A stretch of 64,000 nt of DNA from Tardiphaga sp. P9-11 (GCF_008329525.1 NZ_NPKQ01000003.1:124001-188000), one strand, 5' to 3'; counted from the first letter of the stretch, positions 27,549-36,051 are shown. Notes: generated by a model from the letters alone, not told the origin. Numbers and translations are program-made.

Positions 27549-27579
27549 TTGATCGTTATATTCTTATGGATATAACGAT
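27549..27579 (+). promoter_or_regulatory. Predicted promoter overlapped by a ModE-box-like palindrome
   Basis: Arms ATCGTTATAT (27552-27561) and ATATAACGAT (27570-27579) are perfect 10 bp inverted repeats around an 8-base spacer. The overall 28 bp layout resembles the ModE/Mo-box I recall, ATCGCTATATA-N6-TATATAACGAT. A TTGATC -35-like hexamer (27549-27554) and a TATAAC -10-like hexamer (27571-27576), 16 bp apart, lie within it. Binding there would block the promoter of the amidotransferase gene. The consensus is quoted from memory. Confidence 0.6.
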
Positions 27580-27608
27580 TGCCGGTCAATTGCGCGTGAG
27601 CCCCCTTC

Positions 27609-28322
27609 ATGAACCGTCACCGGCGTTCTGCCGTCGCCCTGCGTCATGTCGCTTTCGAGGACTTGGGCCTGCTGTCGTCGGTGCTGGATCGCGAGGGCTG
27701 GGACGTCTCGTTCTGCGATGCCGCCATCGATGACGTGTCACATTGCTCGATTGAGGATGCCGATCTGCTCGTCGTGCTGGGCGGGCCGATCGGCGTTTAC
27801 GAGGCCGATGCGTATCCGTTCCTGACCCGCGAGATCGCCCTGCTCGAGCGCCGCCTGGCGCAGGGGTGCCCGACCCTCGGCATCTGCCTCGGCGCGCAAT
27901 TGATGGCCCGTGCGCTCGGCGCCCGCGTCTATGCCGGTGGCGTCAAGGAGATCGGCTGGGGCCAGGTATCGCTCACGAAGCAAGGCGCGGCGTCATGCCT
28001 CGGCCCGCTGGCGGAGGATGGCGCCAGTGTCCTGCACTGGCACGGCGACACTTTCGATTTGCCCGAGGGCGCGATCCGCCTCGCCTCCAATGACGCCTAC
28101 GACAATCAGGCCTTCGCTTACGGACGCCATGCCCTGGCGCTGCAATTCCACCTCGAAGCCGACCCGCGGCAACTCGAGGAATGGTATGTCGGCCACGCAG
28201 TTGAACTGACAGGTGCCGGCATTCCCATTACGCAGTTGCGATCAAACACCGCAGCTGTCGCCGGCCGGTTGCCCGATCAGGCAGATCGCATCTTCACGCG
28301 CTGGATCCGCGAGATCTGTTGA
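27609..28322 (+). CDS. Class I glutamine amidotransferase family protein
   Basis: GATase1-like protein of 237 residues, similar to the GMP-synthase-like amidotransferases. The nucleophile is C93 in LGICLGAQL, and the other triad residues are H181 and E183 in LQFHLEAD, where most relatives have QFHPE. The HWHGD segment lies between. No synthetase domain is present, so it acts as a free-standing hydrolase or serves a separate partner; some relatives hydrolyse gamma-glutamyl amides. No clear ribosome site precedes the ATG and the predicted leader is short. It lies between two aldehyde dehydrogenases, as in gamma-glutamylated amine catabolism, a speculative parallel. Confidence 0.85.
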   Translation: MNRHRRSAVALRHVAFEDLGLLSSVLDREGWDVSFCDAAIDDVSHCSIEDADLLVVLGGPIGVYEADAYPFLTREIALLERRLAQGCPTLGICLGAQLMARALGARVYAGGVKEIGWGQVSLTKQGAASCLGPLAEDGASVLHWHGDTFDLPEGAIRLASNDAYDNQAFAYGRHALALQFHLEADPRQLEEWYVGHAVELTGAGIPITQLRSNTAAVAGRLPDQADRIFTRWIREIC

Positions 28323-28335
28323 ACGATTCCAGACG

Positions 28336-28357
28336 CGAATTCATCATCATGAATTCG
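28336..28357. promoter_or_regulatory. Inverted repeat downstream of the amidotransferase gene
   Basis: Arms CGAATTCAT and ATGAATTCG pair perfectly over 9 bp around a CATC loop, 14 bp after the amidotransferase stop and 118 bp before the next aldehyde dehydrogenase start. There is no T-run, so an operator for the downstream gene is as likely as a terminator. No regulator can be assigned. Confidence 0.4.
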
Positions 28358-28474
28358 TCGCGAAGACCTGACATGCAACACGCCGCAGGTTCCTCGCCTT
28401 TACCCGTTTCGCGAAAGCGATATATTCCGCGCGCACCAACGACACTTCAAACAAACGTCCGGGAGGATCACATT

Positions 28475-29968
28475 ATGGGCTTGATGCAGCCAATCTCTGC
28501 CACCGCGCACCCCTACGCGAACGGCTCCTACAAGCAGATGCTGATCGACGGCAAATGGGTCGATGCGAAGTCGGGCAAGAAGTTCGAGACGCACAATCCG
28601 GCCACCGGCGAACTGCTGGCGACTGTCGCCGAAGGCGATGCTGGGGATATCGACCTTGCGGTCGCCGCCGCCCGCCGCGCCTTTGAAGGCCCGTGGAGCA
28701 AGGCCAAGCCGTACGAGCGCCAGGCGCTGCTGCTGAAATTCGCAGATCTCGTCGAGAAGAATTTCGACGAACTAGCCATGCTCGATACGCTCGATATGGG
28801 CGCGCCTGTCATGCGCACCTTCGCCGGCAAGCAGCGTATCCTGGGCATGCTACGCTTCTATGCCGGCCAGGCGACGCTGATCTACGGCGAGACCATCGAG
28901 AATTCCCTGCCAAGCGAGATCTTCTCCTACACGCTGAAGGAGCCGGTCGGCGTCGTCGGCGCGATCATCCCGTGGAACTCACCGCTGTCAGCCAGCATCT
29001 GGAAGATCGGCCCTGCCATCGCAACCGGCTGCACCATCGTGCTGAAGCCGGCGGAAGAAGCGCCGCTGACCTCGCTACGCCTCGGCGAGCTGGCATTGGA
29101 AGCCGGCTTCCCAGCCGGCGTCATCAACGTCGTGCCGGGCTATGGCGAAACCGCCGGCGCCGCGCTGGCCTCGCATATGGACGTCAACAAGGTCGCCTTC
29201 ACCGGGTCGCACTTCACCGGACAGTCGATCATCCGTGCCTCGGCCGGCAATCTCAAGCAGGTGTCGCTCGAGCTCGGCGGCAAGTCGCCGAACATCGTGT
29301 TCTCCGATGCCGATCTCGATGCCGCCGTTCCCGGCGCCGCCATGGCCGTGTTCGCGAATTCCGGCCAGATCTGCAGCGCCGGTACGCGTTTGTTCGTCGA
29401 GAAGAAGATCTATGACGAATTCGTCGGCCGCGTCGCCGAATTCGCCAAGAAGCTGAAGGTCGGCAACGGCGCCAATCCCGACACGCAGCTCGGGCCATTG
29501 GTCTCCAAGGAACAGCTCGATCGCGTTGCCGGCTATCTCACGACCGGCAGCGGCGAAGGCGCCAAGGCTCTGGCCGGCGGCGGTCGACTGACCGAAGGCG
29601 ATCTCGCCAAGGGCTTCTTCGTGCAGCCGACCGTGTTCGCCAATGTCCAGGACAACATGAAGATCGCGCAGGAAGAGATCTTCGGACCGGTGATCTCGGC
29701 CATCGCCTTCACCGACGTGGACGAACTCGTGCAGCGCGCCAACAACACGACCTTCGGTCTCGGCAGCGGCGTCTGGACCAGGGATGTCAGCAAGGCGCAC
29801 CGCCTCGCCAAGGCTCTGCAGGCCGGCTCGGTCTGGATCAACTGCTATCAGGCGATGGATCCCGCCGTTCCGTTCGGCGGCTACAAGATGAGCGGCTACG
29901 GCCGCGAGTCCGGCGTCCACCACGTCGACGAATATCTCAACATCAAGGCGGTCTGGATCAACACCTGA
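28475..29968 (+). CDS. NAD-dependent aldehyde dehydrogenase (betaine/phenylacetaldehyde type)
   Basis: Aldehyde dehydrogenase of 497 residues with C300 in GQICSAGTR, E266 in LELGGKSPN and the IPWNSPLSASIWKIGPAIATG segment. It is closely related in layout to the copy at 26028-27512 but differs enough to be an older paralogue. The ATG at 28475 has GGGAGG seven bases upstream; the open frame extends to 28319 without other support. A 17 bp direct repeat covers its stop codon, and a strong terminator follows. Substrate unknown. Confidence 0.93.
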   Translation: MGLMQPISATAHPYANGSYKQMLIDGKWVDAKSGKKFETHNPATGELLATVAEGDAGDIDLAVAAARRAFEGPWSKAKPYERQALLLKFADLVEKNFDELAMLDTLDMGAPVMRTFAGKQRILGMLRFYAGQATLIYGETIENSLPSEIFSYTLKEPVGVVGAIIPWNSPLSASIWKIGPAIATGCTIVLKPAEEAPLTSLRLGELALEAGFPAGVINVVPGYGETAGAALASHMDVNKVAFTGSHFTGQSIIRASAGNLKQVSLELGGKSPNIVFSDADLDAAVPGAAMAVFANSGQICSAGTRLFVEKKIYDEFVGRVAEFAKKLKVGNGANPDTQLGPLVSKEQLDRVAGYLTTGSGEGAKALAGGGRLTEGDLAKGFFVQPTVFANVQDNMKIAQEEIFGPVISAIAFTDVDELVQRANNTTFGLGSGVWTRDVSKAHRLAKALQAGSVWINCYQAMDPAVPFGGYKMSGYGRESGVHHVDEYLNIKAVWINT

Positions 29969-29991
29969 TCCCCGGGATCAACACCTGATCC
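29955..29991 (+). repeat. 17 bp tandem duplication at the end of the aldehyde dehydrogenase gene
   Basis: GGATCAACACCTGATCC occurs at 29955-29971 and again at 29975-29991, a 20 bp period. The first copy contains the last codons and TGA stop of the gene; the second follows it and would encode the same end (IN-T-stop) in another frame position. It looks like a small slippage or repair duplication. It does not change the protein. Confidence 0.85.
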
Positions 29992-30013
29992 ATGACTGAT
30001 TGAAACATGAAAG

Positions 30014-30040
30014 GCGCGAGGCGATCAGCCTCGCGCTTTT
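30014..30040 (+). terminator. Rho-independent terminator of the aldehyde dehydrogenase gene
   Basis: A 9 bp perfect stem, GCGCGAGGC with GCCTCGCGC, loop GATCA, followed directly by TTTT. It lies 46 bp after the plus-strand aldehyde dehydrogenase stop and 18 bp before the convergent CoA ligase stop. Confidence 0.85.
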
Positions 30041-30057
30041 GTATCTCGCAACCCGCC

Positions 30058-31575
30058 TCAAGCCGCTGCGGCGGCTCCATACAGATCCCGCAGCTTGCGC
30101 TTGAAGATCTTGCCGGTCGATTCACGCGGCAGCGTGTCGTGGAAATGGATTTCTTTCGGCACCTTGAAGTTGGCAAGCCGCTGCTTGAGCCAGGCCTGAA
30201 TCTCCGTCACCGCAAGCGTCGCACCGCTTTCCAGTTCTACGCAACCGATCAACCTCTCGCCGAACTCATCGTCGGGCACGCCGAACACCGCGCAGTCGCG
30301 CACGCCGTCCATGCCGATCAGCGTATTCTCTATCTCGGCAGGATAAATGTTGACACCGCCGGAGATGACCATGTCGCGCTTGCGATCACACATGAAGAGA
30401 TAGCCATCCTCGTCAAGATAACCGACATCGCCAACGCTAATCAGGCTGTCACGACCGGCCTCGGCCCGTGCGTCGGGGCGGCCTTGATAGTCGAAATCCG
30501 GTACCGACGTCTGCCGCATGAAGATTTCACCGGGCACATTGACCGGACATTCCTTGCCATCGGCATCGAAGATCTTGACCACGCCGCCCTCGATGGTGCG
30601 GCCAACGGTGCCAGGCTTACGCAACGCCTCTTCCGATGAATGCCAGATCGGCACGCCGGTCTCGGTCGAGCCTAGATATTCGTTGATCACCGGTCCCCAC
30701 CACGCGATCATCGCCTGCTTCACATGGATCGGGCATGGCGCTGCGCCATGGATGATGAAGCGGAGCGACGACAGATCGTAACGCGACTTCACCTCGTCCG
30801 GCAGCCGCAACAGGCGCACGAACATGGTCGGCACCATATGCATGTTGGTGATGCTGTGCTTTTCGGTGAGCTGTAGCAGGTCCTCGGGATCGAAGCGCGG
30901 TTCCAGCACGATCGTGCTGCCATGGCGGAAGGCCATCAACCCGTAGGAACTCGGCGCCGAATGATACATTGGCCCGTTCATCAGGATGATCTGATCCTCA
31001 TTCGGCTTCAGCCCATAGGCGATGCCGCCGACGCGCTCGGATGCCGCTGCCTGTTCGGGCGTCATCGGCGCACGCGTCACGCCCTTCGGACGACCGGTCG
31101 TGCCCGACGTATAGAACATGGTCAGCGCGCGCTTCGGCACATTGTCCATCGGCTCGTATTGGTCGCGCCACGCATCGAAGTCGGTATGACCGGCGGGCAC
31201 CCGTGTCGCGGCTTCGGTAACGCCATAAGCCGTTGCGATTTCCGGCGGCGTGCAGACGACCAGAATCGGCAATCCCTTCGGCAGGCTTTCCGCGATCTGC
31301 GGCAGCAGGTCAGCGTGGCAGACCAGCAGCTTCGCGCCGCTGTCAGCAAGAATATAGCTGACCTCCTCGCCTTTGAGATGCCAGTTGATCGGCACCACGC
31401 GCGCACCCAACGCACCCGCGCCGAACGCCGTTTCGAACAGGGCGAAATCGTTACGGAGCATCATGCCGACGGGTGCATCGGGGCCTGCCCCGAGGCTCTT
31501 GAAGCCGGTCGCCACCTTGGCGATACGCTGCATGATATCCGGATAGCTGATCGCACGATCACCGCTGATAATCAT
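30058..31575 (-). CDS. AMP-forming acyl-CoA synthetase
   Basis: A 505-residue adenylate-forming ligase. The P-loop MFYTSGTTGRPKGV lies near residue 155, EYLGSTETG is the A5 motif, the A7-A8 hinge is DVGYLDEDGYLFMCDRKRDMVISGGVNIYPAEIE, and the A10 lysine is in RESTGKIFKRKLR. The N-terminus starts at MIISGDRAISYPDI, about 15-20 residues shorter than usual; a stop lies eight codons upstream in frame, so this ATG is the only start. It is 81 bp downstream of an ABC binding-protein gene on the same strand. The acid substrate is unknown. Confidence 0.9.
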   Translation of the reverse strand: MIISGDRAISYPDIMQRIAKVATGFKSLGAGPDAPVGMMLRNDFALFETAFGAGALGARVVPINWHLKGEEVSYILADSGAKLLVCHADLLPQIAESLPKGLPILVVCTPPEIATAYGVTEAATRVPAGHTDFDAWRDQYEPMDNVPKRALTMFYTSGTTGRPKGVTRAPMTPEQAAASERVGGIAYGLKPNEDQIILMNGPMYHSAPSSYGLMAFRHGSTIVLEPRFDPEDLLQLTEKHSITNMHMVPTMFVRLLRLPDEVKSRYDLSSLRFIIHGAAPCPIHVKQAMIAWWGPVINEYLGSTETGVPIWHSSEEALRKPGTVGRTIEGGVVKIFDADGKECPVNVPGEIFMRQTSVPDFDYQGRPDARAEAGRDSLISVGDVGYLDEDGYLFMCDRKRDMVISGGVNIYPAEIENTLIGMDGVRDCAVFGVPDDEFGERLIGCVELESGATLAVTEIQAWLKQRLANFKVPKEIHFHDTLPRESTGKIFKRKLRDLYGAAAAA

Positions 31576-31656
31576 AGTCCGCCCTTGCTCTGTTCTTCAA
31601 TCGATCGAAGCCGTTGCCGGTTTCGATCTCTTTTCTGTCGATGTGATGGCACAAGT

Positions 31657-32853
31657 TCACTGGTCGTCGAGCAATTCGCCAAAGCCTTCCCAATTCTTGC
31701 CGTTAAAACGGCGCAGCCGCAGCTGCTGGAACGAAAGGTAGTCGTCCTTGTCGGTATTAACCGTGACGCCCACCAGCAGCAGAGGCAGCTTGACGTTCTT
31801 CATTGACGTCGCCTGACGCAGGATGTTCTCCCGGCTAACATCGTCGCCGCACGCCTTCAGGATATGCGTGATGAGGTGCGCGTTGACGAACCCGGTCGCA
31901 TAATTGGTGTTGCGGGCATCGGCCGACGGCAGGCTCTCCTTCATGAAGGCGAAGTAGGCTTTCACGTCCTCGTCTTGCGCCCACTGCTCATCGTTGATGT
32001 CTTTCTGATAACTCGACGTGATCAGGCCCGTGGCATTATCGAGACCGGCGGGCTCCAGAAACGTAATCGACGATGCCGAGGTCGGGATAAACATCAGATC
32101 CGGCTTCCAGCCAATTTCGGCAACGCCCTTGATCATTTGCGACGAGAATTTTCCGACCACCGCACCAAACAGGACATTCGCTCCTGACGACTTGAGCGCC
32201 GCGAGCTGTGACGAGATCGTCGGAGCGCTGGTCTCGTAGGTCGCCTCGGACACGATTATCTTCGCGGCCTTGTCGCCCAGGGCACGCTTGAAGCCGGCCA
32301 CATAGTCTTTCCCGAGATCATCATTCTGCGCGAGAATGGCAATCTTGGCATCCGGCCTGGTTTTCAGGATGTGCTTGGCATAGACGACGCCTTCCGATTC
32401 ATAGGCGGCCATGCCCGGCATGGTCCACGGGAACGCCTTCGGGTCGGCCCACTTGGTAGCGCCGCTCAGGACAAAGAGCTGCGGGATCTTCTTGCTGTTG
32501 AGATAGCGATGCACCGCATTGTTGGTCGCGGTGCCGAGCGTCCCGAACATCATCAGGACCTCATCCTGCTCGACCAACTTGCGGGTCTGCTCCACAGTTT
32601 TCGGCGGCGAATAGGCGTCATCGAGGCTGATGAACTTGATCTTGCGCCCGTTGATGCCCCCGTCGGCATTGAGCTTGGCGAAATAGGCTTCCTGCGCACG
32701 GCCGATCACGCCAAAACCCGAGAGTGGACCGCTATAGGGAAGCGTCTGCCCGATTTTTATTTCTTCCTTGGTGTTGGCCGTCGCCTGCGTCGTTGCATGA
32801 ACGCTTATCGCAAGGCTCAAAAGCCCAAGCGTTCTCAGCATCACTGATGCCAT
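31657..32853 (-). CDS. Orphan Liv-type ABC transporter substrate-binding protein
   Basis: Periplasmic binding protein of 398 residues (Peripla_BP_6). A Sec-type leader (MLRTLGLLSLAISVHATTQATAN) precedes IKIGQTLPYSGPLSGFGVIG and LNADGGINGRKIKFISLDDAYSP, family landmarks. The ATG at 32853 has GGGAGAA upstream; a longer frame to 32934 overlaps the spacer. No Liv permease or ATPase lies next to it, so it must share membrane parts encoded elsewhere or serve in sensing. It is between a nitronate monooxygenase gene and a CoA ligase gene on the same strand, suggesting that its ligand is degraded by them. Confidence 0.9.
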   Translation of the reverse strand: MASVMLRTLGLLSLAISVHATTQATANTKEEIKIGQTLPYSGPLSGFGVIGRAQEAYFAKLNADGGINGRKIKFISLDDAYSPPKTVEQTRKLVEQDEVLMMFGTLGTATNNAVHRYLNSKKIPQLFVLSGATKWADPKAFPWTMPGMAAYESEGVVYAKHILKTRPDAKIAILAQNDDLGKDYVAGFKRALGDKAAKIIVSEATYETSAPTISSQLAALKSSGANVLFGAVVGKFSSQMIKGVAEIGWKPDLMFIPTSASSITFLEPAGLDNATGLITSSYQKDINDEQWAQDEDVKAYFAFMKESLPSADARNTNYATGFVNAHLITHILKACGDDVSRENILRQATSMKNVKLPLLLVGVTVNTDKDDYLSFQQLRLRRFNGKNWEGFGELLDDQ

Positions 32854-32890
32854 GATTGTCTTCTCCCTATTTTGTTTTATCGGGCCGCGC

Positions 32891-33865
32891 TTATGCGCGT
32901 GCCCGTCTCGCAAAGTCAGAGGTCGCTTCCGCATATTCCTGCTTCAGGCGATCGACCAATTCGGCCACCGGCGGCGCATCAGTGATCTGGCCGATCCCCT
33001 GCCCGCAGCCCCAGATATCCTTCCAGGCCTTGACCTTCATGTTGCCGCCGGAGCCGAAGTTCATCTTCGTCTTGTCGGCCACCGGCAGATTGTCGGGATC
33101 GAGACCGGCTGCGGCGATGGACGGGCCGAGATAGTTACCATGAATGCCGGTGAACAGGTTGGTGTAGACCGTGTCATGCGCGGCGTATTCGGTCAGCGCC
33201 TTCTTGTAGGTCGCATCGGCATTAGCCTCTTCGGTCGCGATGAAGCGCGTGCCCATGTAAGCAAGGTCCGCGCCGAGCGCCAGCGCCGACGCAATCCCGT
33301 AACCGTCTGAGATCGCACCAGATACCAGCACAGTCCCCTTGAACCACTGCTTCACCTCACGCACCAGCGCGAAGGGCGACAGCGTGCCGGCATGTCCGCC
33401 CGCACCGGCGCAAACCAAAATCAAACCATCGACGCCCTGCTCGGCCGCCTTGCGCGCGTGCTTGACGTTGATGACGTCGTGAAACACGACGCCGCCATAG
33501 GAATGCGCGGCTTCGACGATCTCCGAAGGCGGGCGTAATGAGGTAATGATGATCGGAACCTTGTGCTTCACACAGGTCTCCATGTCCTTCATCAGCCGGT
33601 CGTTGGAGGCGTGGCAGATTTGGTTGACCGCATAGGGAGCAACCTTCTTGCCCGGATTTTTCGCCTTGTAATCGGCCAGTTCATCCTCGATGCGCGTCAA
33701 CCACTGATCGAGCATTTCTACGGGCCGTGCATTCAGCGCCGGAAACGAACCGACGATGCCGGCCTTGCACTGCGCTATGACGAGTTCAGGACCGGAGACG
33801 ATGAACAGCGGAGAACCGAGCACAGGCAGCTCGAGGGTGCCATCGAGAGCTTTCGGGAGCGACAT
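32891..33865 (-). CDS. Nitronate monooxygenase family flavoprotein (2-nitropropane dioxygenase-like)
   Basis: FMN-dependent TIM-barrel enzyme of 324 residues that in characterised relatives oxidises alkyl nitronates to carbonyls and nitrite. Family marks are SGPELVIAQCKAGIVGSFPALNAR at the start, the GAGGHAG motif with the catalytic histidine, VSGAISDGYGIASALALGADLAYMGTRF for phosphate binding. Some homologues act instead as enoyl reductases, so substrate is open. It is the first gene of a minus-strand group with the binding protein and CoA ligase, and is divergent from a LysR regulator with an inverted repeat between them. Confidence 0.9.
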   Translation of the reverse strand: MSLPKALDGTLELPVLGSPLFIVSGPELVIAQCKAGIVGSFPALNARPVEMLDQWLTRIEDELADYKAKNPGKKVAPYAVNQICHASNDRLMKDMETCVKHKVPIIITSLRPPSEIVEAAHSYGGVVFHDVINVKHARKAAEQGVDGLILVCAGAGGHAGTLSPFALVREVKQWFKGTVLVSGAISDGYGIASALALGADLAYMGTRFIATEEANADATYKKALTEYAAHDTVYTNLFTGIHGNYLGPSIAAAGLDPDNLPVADKTKMNFGSGGNMKVKAWKDIWGCGQGIGQITDAPPVAELVDRLKQEYAEATSDFARRARA

Positions 33866-33919
33866 AGGCGTTTCCTTATATTTTTATGCCCGAACTATAA
33901 GGGTTGACCGACCGCACGT

Positions 33920-33939
33920 ATTGTTCGAATTTGAACAAT
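33920..33939. promoter_or_regulatory. Candidate LysR operator
   Basis: Arms ATTGTTC and GAACAAT are perfect inverted repeats around GAATTT and contain a T-N11-A arrangement. The site is in the 95 bp between the divergent nitronate monooxygenase gene (start 33865) and the LysR gene (start 33961), the classical position for a LysR recognition site. Function is inferred from position. Confidence 0.6.
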
Positions 33940-33960
33940 CATCCTTCCGGATTTGTACAT

Positions 33961-34851
33961 ATGGACTGGGACCTCTGCCGGACCTTCAATGCCGTTGTTG
34001 ACGCCGGAAGCTATCTCGGTGCTGCGAAGCGGTTGCGCACCAGCCACCCCACGGTCAGCCGTGAAGTGGCAGCGCTGGAAAAGCAGCTCGGCACCAAACT
34101 GTTCGTCCGCTCCGACGAAGGACTGGTGCTGACGGCGCGCGGCCGGCGCTTTCATGAGAGCACCACGGCGATGGCCGAGGCCGCGCTGAAGGCCGAAGCC
34201 GCCGCCGGCGCGTCAGGCCAAAGCGCACGCGGCGTCGTCAAAGTCTCCATCGGACCGACGCTGGCGAATTTCTGGCTGATGCCGCATATCGGTGCCTTCA
34301 TCCGTCAGCATCCGCATGTCGAAATCCAGTTGGTGACGCACCCGTTTCCCGTCAGCGTGCGCAAGCGCGAAGCCGACATCGTGCTGCGACTCTATCAGAC
34401 CGGCGACGAAAATCTCACGGGACGGAAAATCGCCAAGCTAGGCGTCGGCTTCTATGCGTCACGCGACTATGCCACGCGATACCCGCTGCCGGAACAGCGT
34501 GCTGCGTGGAAGGACCATACGGTCATCGGTTTTGCAGACAAATCCTCGAATTCCGAACTGGGCCGCTGGAGCGACCACATCACCAGGGACGCCACTGTCG
34601 CCATCCGCTGCTCGTCGCAGGCGGACATGCTGGCAGCGGTACGCGCCGGCATCGGCATCTGTGTCTTGTCATGCATCGTCGGCGATGCCCATTCGGATCT
34701 GGTTCGCGTCGCACCGCTGAAGCTGGCCAGCCTCTCTGATATCTGGCTGTTGGCCCATCCGGACCTCGTCGATCAGCCCCCGGTGCGCGCGGTGCTGGAA
34801 TTCATCACCGCCTGCGCGCGCGACGATCGTGCGCTGCTACGCGGCCGTTGA
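33961..34851 (+). CDS. LysR family transcriptional regulator
   Basis: LysR regulator of 296 residues. The winged helix is within 1-65 (FNAVVDAGSYLGAAKRLRTSHPTVSREVAALEKQLGTKLFVR), followed by a linker helix and an effector domain. The first effector-domain strand, VVKVSIGPTLANFWLMPHIGAFIRQHPHVEIQLV, is typical. The ATG at 33961 is chosen because it begins the conserved MDWDLCRTF start; an extension to 33904 would cover the inverted repeat. It is divergent from the nitronate monooxygenase group and probably regulates it in response to a pathway intermediate. Confidence 0.92.
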   Translation: MDWDLCRTFNAVVDAGSYLGAAKRLRTSHPTVSREVAALEKQLGTKLFVRSDEGLVLTARGRRFHESTTAMAEAALKAEAAAGASGQSARGVVKVSIGPTLANFWLMPHIGAFIRQHPHVEIQLVTHPFPVSVRKREADIVLRLYQTGDENLTGRKIAKLGVGFYASRDYATRYPLPEQRAAWKDHTVIGFADKSSNSELGRWSDHITRDATVAIRCSSQADMLAAVRAGIGICVLSCIVGDAHSDLVRVAPLKLASLSDIWLLAHPDLVDQPPVRAVLEFITACARDDRALLRGR

Positions 34852-35072
34852 TGCGCTGCACATGCTCGGGCGTTCGCCTGCGGGCATCACCGAAAATTCT
34901 CCAGCGAGTGACATCGGCAAGAAGATGCGACAAGTTCTGGCTGTGTCAAATTGTTGCGTGTGCCCGACTGCCACTCAAGTGTGCGCTGCACGCCTGCAAA
35001 ACGTGCTTGGGACATGAGACGCGATGGTCCAAAGAGGAACAAAGAACCGCCCCGCGGTTCACAGGCTGATCG

Positions 35073-36047
35073 ATGAAGATTCTCGTTTTTGGCGGCACCG
35101 GCTTTGTCGGGTTGAATATCGCGGAGGCTCTGCTCAAGCGCGGCCATGCGGTCACCCTGTTCGACCGTGCAGGCCTGCCACCGGTGGCGCAGCCTGCCTT
35201 CGCTGACTATGGCGACAGGCTTTCGGTGATCGTCGGCGATGTACTTGACCGAACACTGATCGACAGTGTCATCGCCACCGGCTTCGATGCGATCGTTCTG
35301 GGCGCTGCGATCACGGCAGGCTCCGAGCGCGATGCCGCTGATCCCGAAAGCATCCTGCAAGTCAATCTGATGGCGCAGACGCCGATCCTGATCGCCGCGC
35401 GCCGCCATGGCGTCAAACGCGTGATCAATCTGTCGTCCGCCGGCGCTTATGGCGCCTCGACCTTTAAATATCCTCTGCTCGATGAAGATCTGCCCTGCGA
35501 TCCCGTTTCGCTCTACGCGATTACAAAGTTCGCATCCGAGAAAGTCGCCGCACGCCTCGCCACGCTCTGGCAGACCGATTTCATCAGCGTGCGGCTCAGT
35601 GCCGTGTTCGGACCATGGGAGCGCGCAACCGGCGTGCGCGATACGCTCAGTCCGCTAATGCAGATCTTCACGGCTCACGCCAAACAGAGCGAAGCCACTC
35701 TGGCCCGTGCCGGTGTGCGGGACTGGATCTATGCGCCCGATGTCGGCGAGGCCATTGCTCTGCTGATCGAGGCGCCGACGACGCAGCATCGCCTCTACAA
35801 TATCTCGAACCCGACATCGTGGTCCGCGCTGGAATGGGGCCAGCAAGTGGCGGAGCGCCGTCCGGGCTTTATGTGTCGCCTGGCCAGCGTCGGTGAAACC
35901 CCGACAATCAATCTGCACAGCGACTGCGACCGCGCACCACTTTCGACGGCGCGGCTGGAACAGGAATTCGGATGGCGCGCCAAATTTGGCTGCGCCGACT
36001 CAGCCGCGGATCTGATCGACTGGTCAGCGCGGCACAGCGAAGGATGA
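35073..36047 (+). CDS. NAD-dependent epimerase/dehydratase family protein (extended SDR)
   Basis: Extended short-chain dehydrogenase of 324 residues. The N-terminal Rossmann loop is GGTGFVG (7-13), and the active site includes S122 or nearby serine and Y148-K152 (YAITK). The substrate domain contains RLSAVFGPWERATG, GVRDWIYAPDVGEAI and a C-terminal FGWRAKF. Relatives act on nucleotide sugars or, in some catabolic clusters, on hydroxy acids. It is followed after 4 bp by an SDR gene and then an overlapping flavoprotein gene, so the three form one operon, which points to catabolism rather than envelope sugar synthesis. Confidence 0.88.
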   Translation: MKILVFGGTGFVGLNIAEALLKRGHAVTLFDRAGLPPVAQPAFADYGDRLSVIVGDVLDRTLIDSVIATGFDAIVLGAAITAGSERDAADPESILQVNLMAQTPILIAARRHGVKRVINLSSAGAYGASTFKYPLLDEDLPCDPVSLYAITKFASEKVAARLATLWQTDFISVRLSAVFGPWERATGVRDTLSPLMQIFTAHAKQSEATLARAGVRDWIYAPDVGEAIALLIEAPTTQHRLYNISNPTSWSALEWGQQVAERRPGFMCRLASVGETPTINLHSDCDRAPLSTARLEQEFGWRAKFGCADSAADLIDWSARHSEG

Positions 36048-36051
36048 GCAT

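Noticed and set aside
29075-29923. 282-residue antisense frame over the third aldehyde dehydrogenase
   Set aside because: Same reason; mirrors codon structure of the real gene.
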